Shown: positions 47,060 to 59,623, counted from the stretch's first letter. The stretch is DNA of 64,000 nucleotides from Metaphire vulgaris (GCA_018105865.1 CM030853.1:730501-794500), one strand, 5' to 3'. Made by a program: numbers and translations. Notes: generated by a model from the sequence alone, not told the origin.

Positions 47060-49302
47060 AGTCCAAAGTTGATTTGTGTCATTCCTTGTTTGTGTACTAT
47101 TTGAAGTAGTGTTGTCACGAATAAAGATTATTATTATAAACCTCAAATATAATTTCGTGTCCAGATAGCAAAAGGCAGTTATTAACCTCACAGGCTGAGC
47201 CTGAACCACTGTTGCAGCAACAGGCATTTCGACCACTTCCATAGCTGCTCCATTTGCGCTGTCTTCCAGTTCATCCACATTGTTCACTTAATAACAAAGA
47301 CATACTTACAAATATCACAACTCTACAACAACCATTCCACGAAATTACTTTCAAAAAATGTAAACCATCCAAAGATTAAATTCAACGTGCACAGATATGT
47401 TATACAATAGTTAATGCTTCACACCATTCTGGTATTGTCAGGGCAAAAAAGGTTTAACCCCTTAACTGGGGATCCCGGATATATCCGTCCATTTTACAAT
47501 AAGTTACAGTTAAACACTCGGTTAAGGGGTTAAGAAACAGTGGTAAGGAATTAAAACATAACGTGAAACAGGATCAACAATTGGTTTTAAATATACTAGG
47601 CACCTTCTCCTTGGTCGTCCGACAGATTTTCGCCATCAATAAAAACCTCATCCTGGTAACGAAATATGTCGTTGTGAACGTAGAATTTCCTTGGCGTCTG
47701 TGGAACCAGAACAAAGCTCTGCATGAACCGACGCATTGGTTCACCATTGTTAGACAGCTCACCAGAGACCTGGACAGTAAAACCAGTACGATACGCAATG
47801 CACAATAAGTCTCTGGTACAGTACAAGATAAACAGAAGTCTTTTACAATTCTCTTTTGCGAGTTTCTGAGTGAATTCTGGACATGAACATTTCTTCAAAT
47901 TTCAATGGTGGCTAGTTCAAGCATTTTTTGAACACCAAAATTTTTGTCCTCACATTCTCTTGAAATTCACATAGATGGAAGTCCATTCGGCGCCTATGAG
48001 GAATTTGCAATTACATCTTTGATATCTTTCAGGCCCTTCGAATTATTGCTATTGCTTCGACTTATTGATAGCGCAGTGCATAGTGCAAAATGCTCATTGT
48101 GCTGTGCTTATTATATCTGCACAGTGCAATATGCATTGCGCACTGCATTAGCAATAAATGGAAGCAATAGCAATAAATTGAAGGTCCAGAAATATATCAA
48201 AGAATTAATTGCAGATTCCTTATCGAATGGACATCAGTTGGTTTCATCTAAAAATACAACAACTTCAATCAAATGACAATGCAAGCACACATCACCCAAT
48301 GGCGCAAACTTCAATGAAAAAATGGGGGCCCAACCCCGATGCCTTCACTCATCCAATATGGTAGCCTCTCAAAAAGTGGGGGTGGCTCGAGCCTAGAGAC
48401 CTAATAGAGGTTTGTGCCTATGTAGATTCCAAACTATAAATGGTGCTACAAAAATATTTGTACAAATTAACACAGCCAAACACTGATAATAAAACAACAA
48501 GAGTTTACAGGTGGACAAATATACCTGGACGAGAACAGCATTGCCAATCGTCTCTTGAGCGTCAACCTGGAGAACTTTGGTGCGACAGTCGTTGAAGCCA
48601 AATGAAGCAATCTTGTCTCTGATTGCCTGCAATATTATGGCACAAGAAAGATACAAATGTAAAACTGACACAGTCACAGAACAACGGAGCATCATCAAAT
48701 GACGGCTAAATCATTACAGTGCATGAAAACTGTTCAAGATATTAACTTCCTAACTGGGGATCCCGGATATATCCGTCCATTTTACATTGAGTTACAGTTA
48801 AATACACGGTTAAGGGGTTAAAACAACAAAAACTTACTGATTGGCCTCTGACTGGAGGAAGCTCCTCTCCTGGTTTTTCCACTCCGCCGTGGATATAGCT
48901 GGAATTCTGGGTAAAAAATCTGCAAGCATGTAACCACGTTTCAAATATCTATTTGTACGCCTACGTCAAATGTCGTCCGGTCAAGACAACGCTGAAAATC
49001 TGCACGAGCATTTTTGCGGCCTTCCTTAAATAACTGCGAGCCACATACTTTTACGACTTCCACTAACAAAGGTACAAGCTTCAAATTCCTAAAATTGTTA
49101 AATTGTAAATGACAGATAACCCTTTGGTAACTAAAATAAACAGGAAAGAAAACTTTAACACAAAACGTCTACTAAAATTATTTTATAAAAAGAAACCAGG
49201 AAAAACTTACAAATGCAGACAATCTGGCCGTTCGTTAAGCATCGTGTAATAATGCCGAACAAATTCTGTTCCAACCAAACGAGCATTTATTTCTTCAGCC
49301 AT
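44876..49302 (-). CDS. G3BP: G3BP/Rasputin, stress-granule RNA-binding protein
   Basis: Eleven minus-strand coding exons, 49302-49211, 48919-48838, 48626-48525, 47769-47604, 47286-47187, 46798-46587, 46351-46222, 45921-45755, 45449-45391, 45257-45198 and 45079-44876, all join in phase to 457 residues (human G3BP1 466). The NTF2-like domain is at ~8-137 ([54 protein letters not shown]). It is followed by an acidic, Pro-rich linker holding the conserved FSWASLASK, then an RRM with RNP2 QLFVGNLPH and RNP1-like NFGFVAFDN. The C terminus is a short RGG tail ([15 protein letters not shown]) that may end earlier than in vertebrates. G3BP condenses with untranslated mRNA to nucleate stress granules. 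Two ~72-bp piggyBac-type MITEs sit in introns. The start is the ATG before [10 protein letters not shown]. Confidence 0.96.
47021..47058. repeat. (AAT)n in a G3BP intron
   Basis: About 12 AAT units between exons 5 and 6. Confidence 0.93.
47458..47529. mobile_element. 72-bp piggyBac-type mini-MITE, copy 2
   Basis: TTAA at 47454-47457 and 47530-47533. Ends CCCCTTAACTGGGG and CGGTTAAGGGG are inverted. The interior carries GGATCCCGGATATATCCGTC, nearly identical to copies 1 and 3. It lies in the G3BP intron between exons 4 and 5. Confidence 0.82.
48297..48422. mobile_element. MITE with CA(A/T)(T/A)GGCGCAAACTTC ends
   Basis: The left end CAATGGCGCAAACTTC and right end GAGGTTTGTGCCTATG are inverses. 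The interior is AAAAAGTGGGGG-rich. Relatives lie at about 51878-52004 and 61968-62096. In G3BP intron 3. Confidence 0.6.
48746..48817. mobile_element. 72-bp piggyBac-type mini-MITE, copy 3
   Basis: TTAA at 48742-48745 and 48818-48821. The right end CGGTTAAGGGG is intact; the left end has drifted (CTTCCTAACTGGGG). Interior almost identical to copies 1 and 2. It lies in G3BP intron 2, about 20 bp from the exon 2 donor. Confidence 0.82.
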
Positions 49303-52229
49303 CACAAAAAGAACCTACAGCAAAGAAAATTGCATGTAATAAACAGCATACAAAAAATAAACTAAATTCTGATTAGTTGTACCTATGTGTACAACTAATC
49401 TGTCTATGGACAAATAATCAAAATCATTCTTTCTATGCAAATGAAACATAAACTCGGAATAGCATAAGCTAGAGTTTCGCCTTTTTAAGACAAATATCAG
49501 CATACCAATCAATTGACAACTTTCTTAAAACCATTTAACTTAGTTTTCATACTAACTAATTTTCATTTGCTGGACAAGTTCACATAAAGTCTTTCACATA
49601 AATACAATCTCATGCTATTCACCAACTGTCTCTCCACTGCGATCGAAGAGGAGGGGACGTTTTGCTAACAGGGAAATCATCAGAATCAGCCTAGCAGAGC
49701 TAGACCAAAGCAATTCTAACCTATTAATGCCATCGGTGCAAATGCGTAGAATGATCAGACTATTAGATATCAATCAGAATACTGAACCAAGGCAATAAAT
49801 TAATGAAGAGCCTGATGCGTGCTCAGAGACAAAAGAACGCTAAGAAACTTCCACAAAAACGTCAGATAAGATTTCAAAAACAAAACGATCCTCTCAACAG
49901 GGCATAAATCTTAATCTTTGTTGCTGGTTTTCTAAATAATTGAATAGAAATTCTTTAAAATTTAGAGGAAATGACAAAAACCTGAAACTAAGCAACGCAC
50001 GAAACGAACGAGAACACCGGACGACGACCGAGATCGAGTAAGTCGACTGACGCACAGCGATTCTTATAGCGCGGGATTTTTGCGTCAGTTCCGTTGTCTT
50101 TGACGGATTAATACTGCATGAGCTTGGGTTTGGGCAGGGAGTCTGTTAGTGTTAGTCAAGTTTCCCCGTGTTATCAATGATTATGGAATTTCTAGCACCA
50201 TTTAGAGTACTCTATAAGTATCAATCGATGGTAATTCAAATGCATCATCAAAGGACCGGGTCAATCCAGTAACCAGTCTCGACTGTCAGTGAGAAAGCGA
50301 AGCAGAGCTATGGAAAATATGCTAATTTACAGAGATGGGTTTTAAGTCTAGTTAGGAAAATGATCAATTCTTTGGAAGATCTGGCAACTGAAGGAAGTGA
50401 ATTCCATATGCGATCTGGTATTTCATGTCATCTCTTCACCTGGTAGGCAAATTAATTTGCAGGATTGTCTTTGATGATATTGTGGATTGGGATTTATATC
50501 TTTGTCTTTTGGATATTTGAAAGTCATAATGGGGAATTTTAGAGAATATTGGTTATCACGAGAGAGACAATAATTATTAAGGACTCTAATATCTGGATTT
50601 AATCTAGTCAAAAGTTCGAAAGTCGCTAGCGATAACACTGGTCGCTGTTTCTACATCATAATATTTATCTCTGCCGCTGCTCAGAGATTACGAATTCCTG
50701 ATGTTGGCGAACGAACAAAGTGAGTTTTAATAAATTTATTTTATAATTATTTAATTTTGCTTATTCAATCTCATGCGATCATTTCCAATTTTTGTTCTTT
50801 GTTAGAAGCTGAACATCATTTGTATATTCTCCGGCTTAATTCTAGTCCTCTCACTGCGGACAGCTGATGCGAACCTCGAGTTGGCCTTAAAAATAAAAAC
50901 AAGACTAAACGTCTTAAATTGCTATTATCTTACATTCGTGCAAAGCGAATGTTTAATATATGGTTAGGTTTTGTTAATTATATTATGATATCTCAACCTA
51001 TAACTGAAAAGCGTTGTCATTTTTGTAGGGCTACAGTGTGTTAAGGTCAAATTAATTAGCGCAATGTTATGCAATGTTAAATTTAATAGCGTTTCGTACA
51101 TCTATTCCGAATTGCCTCGAAATATATTACTTGTTAGCATCCTTGCTGTTTCAGCTTCTATGTTTTAAACTATAGAATTTGTAGCTTGAGGCTTGTTTTC
51201 TGTGTTAATTATATGCTGAACTTGAATCTGATATGGTAGTTTTTGCACTGTCTTGTGCTACCTGGTCTAAACGTACTTGTTCTGAGTAATGCCTGAAAGT
51301 GAAATGAGCTGGTACACTATACCTGCAAATAAAATATTTTCTTACATTGGGCATCAAATGCTGCCATTGCTTATATTATATTGTTATATCTTGTGGTGTT
51401 AATTGAGTTGTGTATAAAATGTAAAGTTATATGCTACAACCTTTTGAAGAATGGAATGGACAGTTGTGTTCCACTAGCAACTGAAGTCGATGTATGGCGA
51501 CCTGGAATAGTACATCAGGATCTGAAGAACTGTCGTCATCATATGAAAACTGCTGTCATACTTACTTACAGTGAGCATAGTACTCATTGAACCTCTGCTA
51601 TACGATGCTTAATGCTGATGTGCGCTATATTTTGCAACCTGTACATTTTAAAACTTTCCTTCAAGTGCATCAACAATGTGTTCAATCTGTTGATATAAAC
51701 TTTGACGTACACTCAGAATAGACTTTTGAGACTGTATATGTTGTACTTTATAGAGTGAAGTTTGGTTTGCCCCTTAGTGATACACTGTACAATGATGATC
51801 TACCTTGCCAATTGGTGGTAAGCATCAACTGTCAGTATTACGTTTCTAAATGGTGATCTCATCTACTGTTAGCTTAACCGGCATAAACTGGGATGAAAAA
51901 GTGGGGGGGGGGCCCAATCCCTCTACCATTCCCTTCTATAGCCTAGCCTCTAGAAAAGTGGGGAGGCTCAAACCTAGCAGCCTAATAGAAGTCTATGCAT
52001 ATGCTCAGTATGATATATTTAGAAATTGTTGAGAATCCACTGAATGTGATATTGCTTGAGTGTTTTTCTTTATGCTCTTGACAAATGACAGAACAATGGT
52101 TTATGTCATGTCACTTACCGGTACAACTTGCTGCTTTATGTGCTTCAATTCGAATATGGAAGTCGTTGTAGTATTTTTTATGTTTGTTTGAATGCATATG
52201 AAATATCGAACGAAATGTTTCCTTTGAAG
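49303..52229. other. divergent intergenic region, G3BP and RhoGAP 5' sides
   Basis: Should hold the G3BP promoter and the missing 5' exons of the RhoGAP gene. A possible exon ends at 50719 before a strong GTGAGT donor (CTCAGAGATTACGAATTCCT upstream), but no family match confirms it. 51878-52004 is a MITE related to 48297-48422. An open frame at 51381-51590 is unconvincing. Confidence 0.35.
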
Positions 52230-55200
52230 GAAATGTTGGTTTACATTGCTCACGGCGGCGCGACAACGGCCGACATCTTCCGACGTCCCGGATCGGCCGG
52301 CGACGTGGCCGTCATAGTGGCTGACCTGGCGGCAGGCAGACTGGTGGACTTTACCAGATACAACTTCTGTACGTTGGCATCAGTTGCCAAGGTAGGCGTT
52401 CGGATTCCAGGATGTTGGCGACATTTAACCCCATCAGTTTCATAATTGCATCGCTAGCAGACTGTGAATAAATGAAATCCACAATCTTGAAAGCATACTT
52501 GCATGCTAAGAAGTTGGATCTGTTTATTATGTGTTTGATGAAATGTCATTTGTATTAGATTTGACCTCTGATCAGTCTGCAGGGATACAATAACAGTTTG
52601 GATTGTTTTGCAGTATTGTGAAATTAAACTTCTGTGATTTTTCACCAAATGCCGTAGGATGTATGCACGGCAACACTATGGTAATGTAACATTGTAATGT
52701 AGGATAGCACAGCATTGTGTCTGCTTGATTTTCGAAGTTACAATATTCTGCGATTGAGCGTAAATGTTGTGTTTGAAGCTTAGAATTTTCTTACACCTTT
52801 GACAGAAATTTTTGCTCAGAATTCCCGGAGGTCTTTTCGGGGCGGATGTTGAGAATCGTCTTCTCGGGGTGCTGAGGTTAAACAGTAGGGCCAAGAAATA
52901 TGAAACCATCAACAGGTTAGTGAGTTTGTGTGAGAAAAAACTGCATCGTATCATCGGTTTGCACTTTTCAGCTCCTCTGAGCGTTCTGTATAGGCGCTAT
53001 ATAAATTCTGCATTACGTTACACGTATTTTGCTCTGTAGTTCTTTTATTTGGCAGTTGCTTTTGCTATTAACTCGGTTTCAATCTAAGTTCTTGTTATAT
53101 TGGTATCTGCTTAACCCATTAGTAACAGTGTTAGGGTAATACTTGTGAAACGGTTATAATACTCCACACACATTACAATTACAATTAAGCCAGTTATTAT
53201 CACATTCAAGGCACTATGGAAGTTATGTGATTTGAAGCAAGGCTAGCATAGCAGAACTTGGAAATTAGCATTAATACTGATGGAACGTGATGTTAAGAGA
53301 AATGTGATATTTATCAAGTTTGACTGTAATTCTTATTTGGTTGGATCATTTTTACCATTTTGGTTATTATTTAACATTAATTCTTTGTATTATGAAATGT
53401 TGCAGGTTATGAATAAAATTCCGTTTCCAATTTTGGAGTTATTTGGATTTGCAGAGAATGACTTCTTTGTCCATGATGGATTTATATTTTAAAGATGGTC
53501 TCTGTATTAAACTGCATTGAAGCCAGTAGCATAGTAGTTGTTATTATCGAATTGTTTCACCGTGGCTTTGTTATATTAAGTCTGGCTTTGCTTGGCAGTA
53601 TAATAACGCACCTTCCGCTGCCAACCCAGCGGCTACTATCTCTGCTGCTCGGCACCTGGTTCCGCATCGTCAGTCATTCGGAATACAACGCGATGTCGTC
53701 CGACGCGGTCGCCAAGAACGTCGCCACCTCGGTCTTTCACGGCGTCGGCGGCGACGTCGAGCGACTCCAGAGCGCCGTCCAGGTGCTGCAGATCCTGATC
53801 GACGACTTCAGCGTCGTCGGTATGCTCGGCGCGAAGAACATCCAGTACTTCGCTGACGTGTCGAGGACTCGAACGAGCGCGGAAGAAAGGAGAAGCGGCA
53901 ACCCAAGCGCATCGTCGACATTGTGTGAGTCTTTTGGGTTTTGATTTTAGATCTACAACTAAAGATTGAACACCTCGAATGTGTAGTAATAAAGGAGGCG
54001 CTGTACAGGTCCTTTTATTACATTACGTTACGTTTAGGTCTGATGGCGTCCAGCCAGTGTCTCGGTTCAGCCGCTCTCAGCAGCAGCAGCTCCGTCGCGC
54101 CAAGAGCATCTCTTGCTGCGCAGTCCGATGCCATCGTGCACGTCTATCCCCCGACGCCTTCGACTCCCCCGGCCGGGCGTACGCCATCTTCGCCGCGCCG
54201 CGAATCAAGTCTCTGGGTGAAACAGCAGCTGAATCCACAGTCGTCGGCATCCGCTCCCGACGTTAACAAGGTACGAAGAGTCGTTCAGCATCTCTGTGGT
54301 AATGTAACATTTTTAGATCAGCAAGAAAGTATGCCGAGTTTTCGCTAATGCACCCTTCAGAAGTACATCGACTGTAGTATTGCTGTGTTGTTTTTTTTCC
54401 CATAGTAATAGACTACTTATGATGATTTGTTTTGTGCCACCCTGTATATAATTATATACAGGGTGGCACAAAAAAACCGGACTATATTAAATGCTAACCT
54501 AAATGTGACTAGTCCGGGTTTTTTGCACCAACCTGTATATTATTTTAGATCATATTTAGGGTTTTTAGGGTTTTTAGGTTTTTAGGGTTTTTAGCTTTTA
54601 GGGTTTTTGGGGTTTTTAGGTTTTTAGGGTTTTTAGAGTGTTTAGGTTTTTAGGGTTTTTAGGGTGTTTAGGTTTTTTGGGTTTTTAGGGTTTTTAGCTT
54701 TTAGGGTTTTTAGGGTTTTCAGGTTTTTATGGTTTTTAGGTTTTTTGGTTTTTAGGTTTTTAGGTTTTTAGGGTTTTTAGGGTTTTTAGCTTTTAGGGTT
54801 TTTAGGTTTTTGGGTTTTTAGGGTTTTTAGCTTTTAGGGTTTTTAGGGTTTTTGGGTTTTTATGGATTTTAGGGTTTTAGGGTTTTTAGGGTTTTTAGAG
54901 TGTTTAGGTTTTTTGGGTTTTTAGGGTTTTTAGGTTTTTATGGTTTTTAGCTTGTAAGGGTTTTTAGCTTTTAGGGTTTTTGGGTTTTTAGGGTTTTTAG
55001 TGTGTTAGTTTTTAGGGTTTTTAGGTGTTTTGGGTTTTTAGGGTTTTAGATTTTTAGGGTTTTTAACTTTTAGGGTTTTTAGGGTTTTTGGGTTTCACTA
55101 ATTAAGCCGGGTGCAAGAAATTCTTCATTTAATAGAACAAATATTGGTTTTAGGTGAAAACAGTGGGTGATGGAATTTTTTACTTATTTTTCCTGATTTC

Positions 55201-55887
55201 AGCTACCAAATTTACTTAAGAATAAACATTTCGTTTTGAAACAATTTTTCCATCGCAGGCCTGTGTTAGGGTGGCACAAAAAAACCGGACTATATTAAAT
55301 GCTAACCTAAATGTGACTAGTCCGGGTTTTTTGCACCAACCTGTATATTATTTTAGATCATATTTTCAAGCTTGACTTCAATTAGATTTCTAGTGCTGTG
55401 CAGTTGTTGTTGTTGTTGTACTTATGATATAGTCATGATACTACTGCTGAGATTTCTGTGGCGAAATTGTGCTCTTTTTTATTGAGTTTAGATGTTGACC
55501 AGTCCAAGCCGTAGTCTCCTGTCATCCGGCATGATGTCGTCCAGTCTGACTCGGTTTGACAGTGTCAAGCGACGTCAGCTGATGCGGATGAAGATGCGGT
55601 CGCACTGGTTCCTCAGCCCAAACGCAAACAACCGGCCGGAGATGCCGCGCGAGACAACCAGCCTGATATGGATGGACGGGGCAAGTAAGTCTCGCCCTTT
55701 CGCGCACAACCTTTCCTCCTCGAGCTTTAACGACGCGATCCTGTCGAACTACAGCTCCAAGCTACTTTCCGACCCTTCTGGTTCGCCGACCGCCGGGTTT
55801 CCAAGATTCCTCGTTCCGGCGGCCGAGGCAAAACCGGGACCCGCGGGAACATATTCCCCGAGACTTCCATCGACAAACGGTCACTAG
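52230..55887 (+). CDS. RhoGAP-domain protein, 5' end not found
   Basis: Exons 52230-52391, 52806-52915, 53599-53924, 54038-54270 and 55492-55887 join in phase to about 408 residues. The first exon shown starts inside the domain at EMLVYIAHGGATTADIFRRP, where IFRR carries the likely arginine finger. Next come ASVAKKFLLRIPGGLF, LPLPTQRLLSLLLGTWF and a segment ending QILIDDFS, corresponding to the last helices of a RhoGAP fold. The usual Asn-rich NLAxxxxP step is replaced by AVAKNVATSVF, so activity is uncertain. The C-terminal ~210 residues are Ser/Pro-rich with basic KRRQLMRMKM and no domain I know. The layout recalls ARHGAP20/TAGAP-type proteins. The long intron 54271-55491 carries a telomere-like minisatellite. 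Confidence 0.8.
54459..54534. mobile_element. mariner-like MITE, empty version 1
   Basis: Ends CAGGGTGGCACAAAAAAACC and TTTTTTGCACCAACCTG, flanked by TA. It matches 34441-34590 except that it lacks the 74-bp insert. An inverted end of another copy (GTGCCACCCTG) lies just upstream at 54434-54444. Confidence 0.8.
54556..55096 (+). repeat. telomere-like (TTTTTAGGG)n intronic array
   Basis: About 540 bp of units near GGGTTTTTA with variants GGTTTTTA, GCTTTTAGG and GTGTTTAGG. It is degenerate, all in one orientation, inside the last RhoGAP intron. It resembles but does not equal the animal telomere repeat TTAGGG. Confidence 0.92.
55268..55343. mobile_element. mariner-like MITE, empty version 2
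   Basis: Almost identical to 54459-54534, and the match continues about 22 bp into the right flank (TATATTATTTTAGATCATAT). So the two copies arose by duplication of one locus, not by two insertions. Confidence 0.82.
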
Positions 55888-57177
55888 ACGTTCTTTACAT
55901 CAGCTCAGGTGCGAGAGAAAATCCAAAGTGGTGCCACTATTGCGCCAAACAGCGCTAAAAAGACTTTGAGCGATGTGTGGACACCGTTGTATCGGGGACG
56001 GGGATCGTTGCTATGTTTTTCTACGGAGCTTTCCGGGGATCTTGCGAGCGATGAAAACCTGTAGATTTCTTGCAGCCACCGTTTACTCGGCATCGTCCCA
56101 CGGCGACAAATGACGTTTCACTTTGAGCAATACTTGTGATTTTCAAATACGTGTTGCCAATTCACAGATGGAACTTGTTTCCCTTCGAGTTCGAGCGTTT
56201 GTTTCGTATCTATTCGTAGCGTAGCTTTTGATTCTCAGCAACTTTTTTGCAACACAGTCACGGTGTTCGTTATTCGAAGATTTTTCCATTTTTATACAGA
56301 CAAGAGCATTTTTGTGATGGTGAAATTAGTGAGATATTTCTTGTCTTTTGCGATGTTCTTATCTGTCTGTGTTTCTAATTATGCTGTTTTGTCTAAAGCA
56401 GGGGTGGCCAACCCGCCAGGTGTTAATTGGCCGCCCTCATGTTGGCATCTTTCTAAATAAATTCTATTGGTCCTATTTATGCAGACAATATTGCGTCATG
56501 ACTAAGACTTTTTTAGTTTTTAGTTTAATTTTAGTTTAATTTTAATGATTAATGATTTAATTAAAATGTTTAATTTTAATAATTTTAGCTTAATTTAGTA
56601 AAATAGTACTTTAAACTGCTCTTCGATTGTAACTGTTACCAGTTACTAGGCCTACTGTTGTGTGATTGCAGTCGTTGTCACCAACATGCGGCATCACAAT
56701 TTCTAATGGTCCCCTTGTAGCCAACGGTCGGCCACTCCTGGTCTAAGGCAACCACCTGTATGTGCACTTCTTCGAATTTTTATGAATTAAAAAAGAAGTT
56801 TTATCTGACAGTTTGTGCAGCGCATTGGTCAGAAAGTGGCTGCCTTGTCAGATCATGTGCGCCTCCAACTGAGTTTTATCCAGGCCTGCTAGGGGAGATA
56901 CTCCCCCTCCCGCCTCAAAATTTACCCCTCCCAAAAAATTCAGCAATGGGCAAAACTTTTTTACATTGAACCATGTCTCTTCCCCTCCAGCCAAGTCATT
57001 TTCTCCCCTTGCCCCAAGATCTGGGGGTTGTTTCAAGTTGGCGTGACGGAGATTCTAGCAACGCCCCTTTTTTCCAAATTTATGTAGCACCTTATCCAAT
57101 GCACCCATCCAATCGATGCCATTATCCTCATTCGCCATGTTCCGGGTCTCGAACCAGAGTCGACTGGCAGGGGCGTA
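55888..57177. other. downstream of RhoGAP
   Basis: Probable RhoGAP 3' UTR at the left. From 56875 a TTTTATCCAGGCCTGCTAGG end related to 37537 introduces a C-rich repeat. No other gene seen. Confidence 0.4.
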
Positions 57178-57338
57178 GCTAGGAATTTGATTGGGGGGGG
57201 GGTATAATGTGATTTTGGGGGGTATAAATATTTAAAAACTTTGAAAGTCTTAAAAAACACATTGAAAATTTTAAGGTAGTTTGGTTTTTTGGGGGTATAT
57301 ATACCGATATACCCCCTCCGCACGTCGCTACGCCCCTG
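57178..57338. mobile_element. hAT-type MITE (family D)
   Basis: Ends CAGGGGCGTAGCTAGG and CGTCGCTACGCCCCTG. The perfect 8-bp target duplication TCGACTGG flanks it. Sister copy at 59250-59410. Confidence 0.87.
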
Positions 57339-57748
57339 TCGACTGGTTCAATATTTTGCCTCTGCTGAGTCTGCTCGACGATCTGCGAAGCTTAGTCGCC
57401 GAGCGGAGGCGGTTGTGTTGACGTACGCCAGCCTTCAGCCCTGTGGCTGACGGCGACGAGATGGCCCTCGATCGTCGGTTCTTTCTCTGGACGGAACAGT
57501 CTGGCTGTTTTGTTAGGTGGCGATGAGACTGGATTGCCCCCCTCCCCCCGTAAGAAGGCAAGAACTATACAGCCTGTCTAACGTACGCGAGACACCGGAT
57601 TCAACAATATATGGAAGATGATGGAGAGAACTTCAACAGAGAAGCAGACAGACATGCAGACTTATAGCCAAAAGAACTGGTAAAAGAGTGAGGAGGAGAG
57701 AACCAAACAGTATCATTATTATTATTGTTGTTTGGAATGAACTTGAAC

Positions 57749-57797
<49 letters not shown>

Positions 57798-59249
57798 ACT
57801 TTCTATATCTCTGTCTGTCTCTCTCTCCCTCTCCCTCTCCCTCTTTATCTATCTGTCTATCTATATATCTATCTATCTAACTGTCTCTCTTCTCGTCTAT
57901 CCTTTTCTCTCACAGGTCAACATAAATCACGTCACACGAACTCCCAGACACACACACACACGCACCGTATGCAGGAAAATGATGCTACGGGCTCGCGAAG
58001 AGAGGAGAGGAGACTGCGGCGGCAGCGGCGGCCTTGAGTCGGCCACCGCCGGTCTCTGCCTCCTTCCCGTCTTACCCGTCTCTCTCTAGGAGCTTCAGTT
58101 TTGCCCGAGATCGGCGCTCGTAATCAGCGGCCTCCGTCTAATCTAAGTTTCCAGCTTGCGTCCTCCGAGTCAAAGGCGCAAATATTTCCTCTCTCTCCCT
58201 CTCTCCCTCCCTCTCTCCCTCTCTCCCTCCCCCCTCTCTCCCTCTGGCTATGGGTCCCGATGGCTGGAATTCCGCCTTACTTCGTAAACTAGGCTACTAG
58301 TAGCAGTCTCGTCGGATTCGCTGCGCCGAAGGCAACTGCCATCAGAAGTGCTAGTAGCAGTTTGCCGAAGTGTCTGTTCGCTTTGTCGAGCGTGGATTCG
58401 TGGATATCCTCGAGAGAAATTGGATTTTTTTAAAAACTGATTCTCTGTAATAATCCGCTTAAACCGCGCTCGAAGTATTTCCCTTCTGAAACAGGTGGTT
58501 GGACAGCTACACGTAAGACTGCGTACCGACCTGACTTCACGGCTTACGTCAAGACGTCTGCCTGACATGTGGTTTGTCATAAATAAGCGTTAAAATTTGA
58601 TAATTTAAGATCAATGGAGGCCCCAGGATTTTACAACTGGGGGACGTTAAAGTGGCAACTTCTAAGCACGGACCAACCATTTTTCGTAAACCTGGACTAG
58701 TTTAGTTGTTTAGAATGAGCGCACTAGAGTACTAGAGTACGGGGGGTGGCATCCAATAGAGTGGGGCACGGGCCCCATTGTATAGTTGCCTCCTCATCTA
58801 TGCTTTGGAAAATTTCTATCGGTAGCCTATGTCGATGTCTAAATATAGTCCAGTGCCCCTTGTTGGATTTAACCCTCCTCAATTTCTTATCTTCAACTTA
58901 TCTTCAATCTTGTTCAGGTTTGTCAGGTTCTACTGTATACTTGTCATGCATTTGCAGCACACATAGACCAGACCTACAGTGCATTTTGCTGAGTTTTCTT
59001 ATATATTACGACATTAAAGCGACATATTATTATCTACAGTGCAGCTGCAGGCATAATATGACATTGTCTGAAACGACGCCTTTACGCATTCATACGGCCC
59101 CTCCGAGTGGTACGTGGAGCCAGATGTGTGCTTGCTGTGGGACGGTACTCGATAAGTGCCAACACTTTCTTCATAAAATAGCAGACGACCTTTTCCCCTT
59201 GTCAGGTCAAACCTTAGAGGCGACTTTAACTTATCATGGGATTGATATT
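57339..59249. other. intergenic, pyrimidine-rich
   Basis: (CT)n at 57752-57796 with CTAT/CTGT runs to about 57900, and CTCTCC-rich tracts at 58188-58245. A decayed family A hAT MITE in inverse orientation lies at about 58610-58790. No gene recognised. Confidence 0.45.
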
Positions 59250-59410
59250 CAGGGGCGTAGCCAGGAATTTGATTTCGGGGGTATACAGTTTTGTCATTTG
59301 AGGGGTAAAAATCTTTAAAATTTTGAAAATCTTAAAAACATTAAAATTTTAAGGTAGTCTTATTCTTGAGGGGTATATAACCGATATACCCCCCCGTCGC
59401 TACGCCCCTG
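59250..59410. mobile_element. hAT-type MITE (family D)
   Basis: Ends CAGGGGCGTAGCCAGG and CGTCGCTACGCCCCTG. Flanks TTGATATT and TTGACATT match 7 of 8. Interior GGGGGTATA and TATAACCGATATACCCCC as in 57178. Confidence 0.83.
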
Positions 59411-59623
59411 TTGACATTGAGTTCAACTCGTGCATGGTTTAGAGCCCATGCTCTATTGAACTGTCGTCCAAACGTGAATTTGAGCAGAATTTTTTTCTGT
59501 AGGCGCGATTTTCGAAAATATTTCGATTTTCGCGAAGAAAAATCCTGTTAATGTATGCTTCCTTGTTCGTCGATCGAAAAAAAGTCCTCGAGATTTTCTC
59601 AAAAATTCGTCAGATTTATCGTC

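Noticed and set aside
53280..53492. Frame reading MNKIPFPILELFGF as a RhoGAP exon
   Set aside because: It looks like RhoGAP linker sequence, but joining it to the 52915 donor gives an in-frame stop, whereas 53599 joins in phase and carries the expected LPLPTQRLLSLLL.
53979..54266. Alternative frame of RhoGAP exon 4 (QQQQLRRAKSISCC...)
   Set aside because: It needs a different phase from the preceding exon and ends at a stop just before the GTACGA donor; the other frame keeps phase on both sides.
54556..55096. True interstitial telomere
   Set aside because: The unit is nearer TTTTTAGGG than TTAGGG and is degenerate, so it is called telomere-like only.
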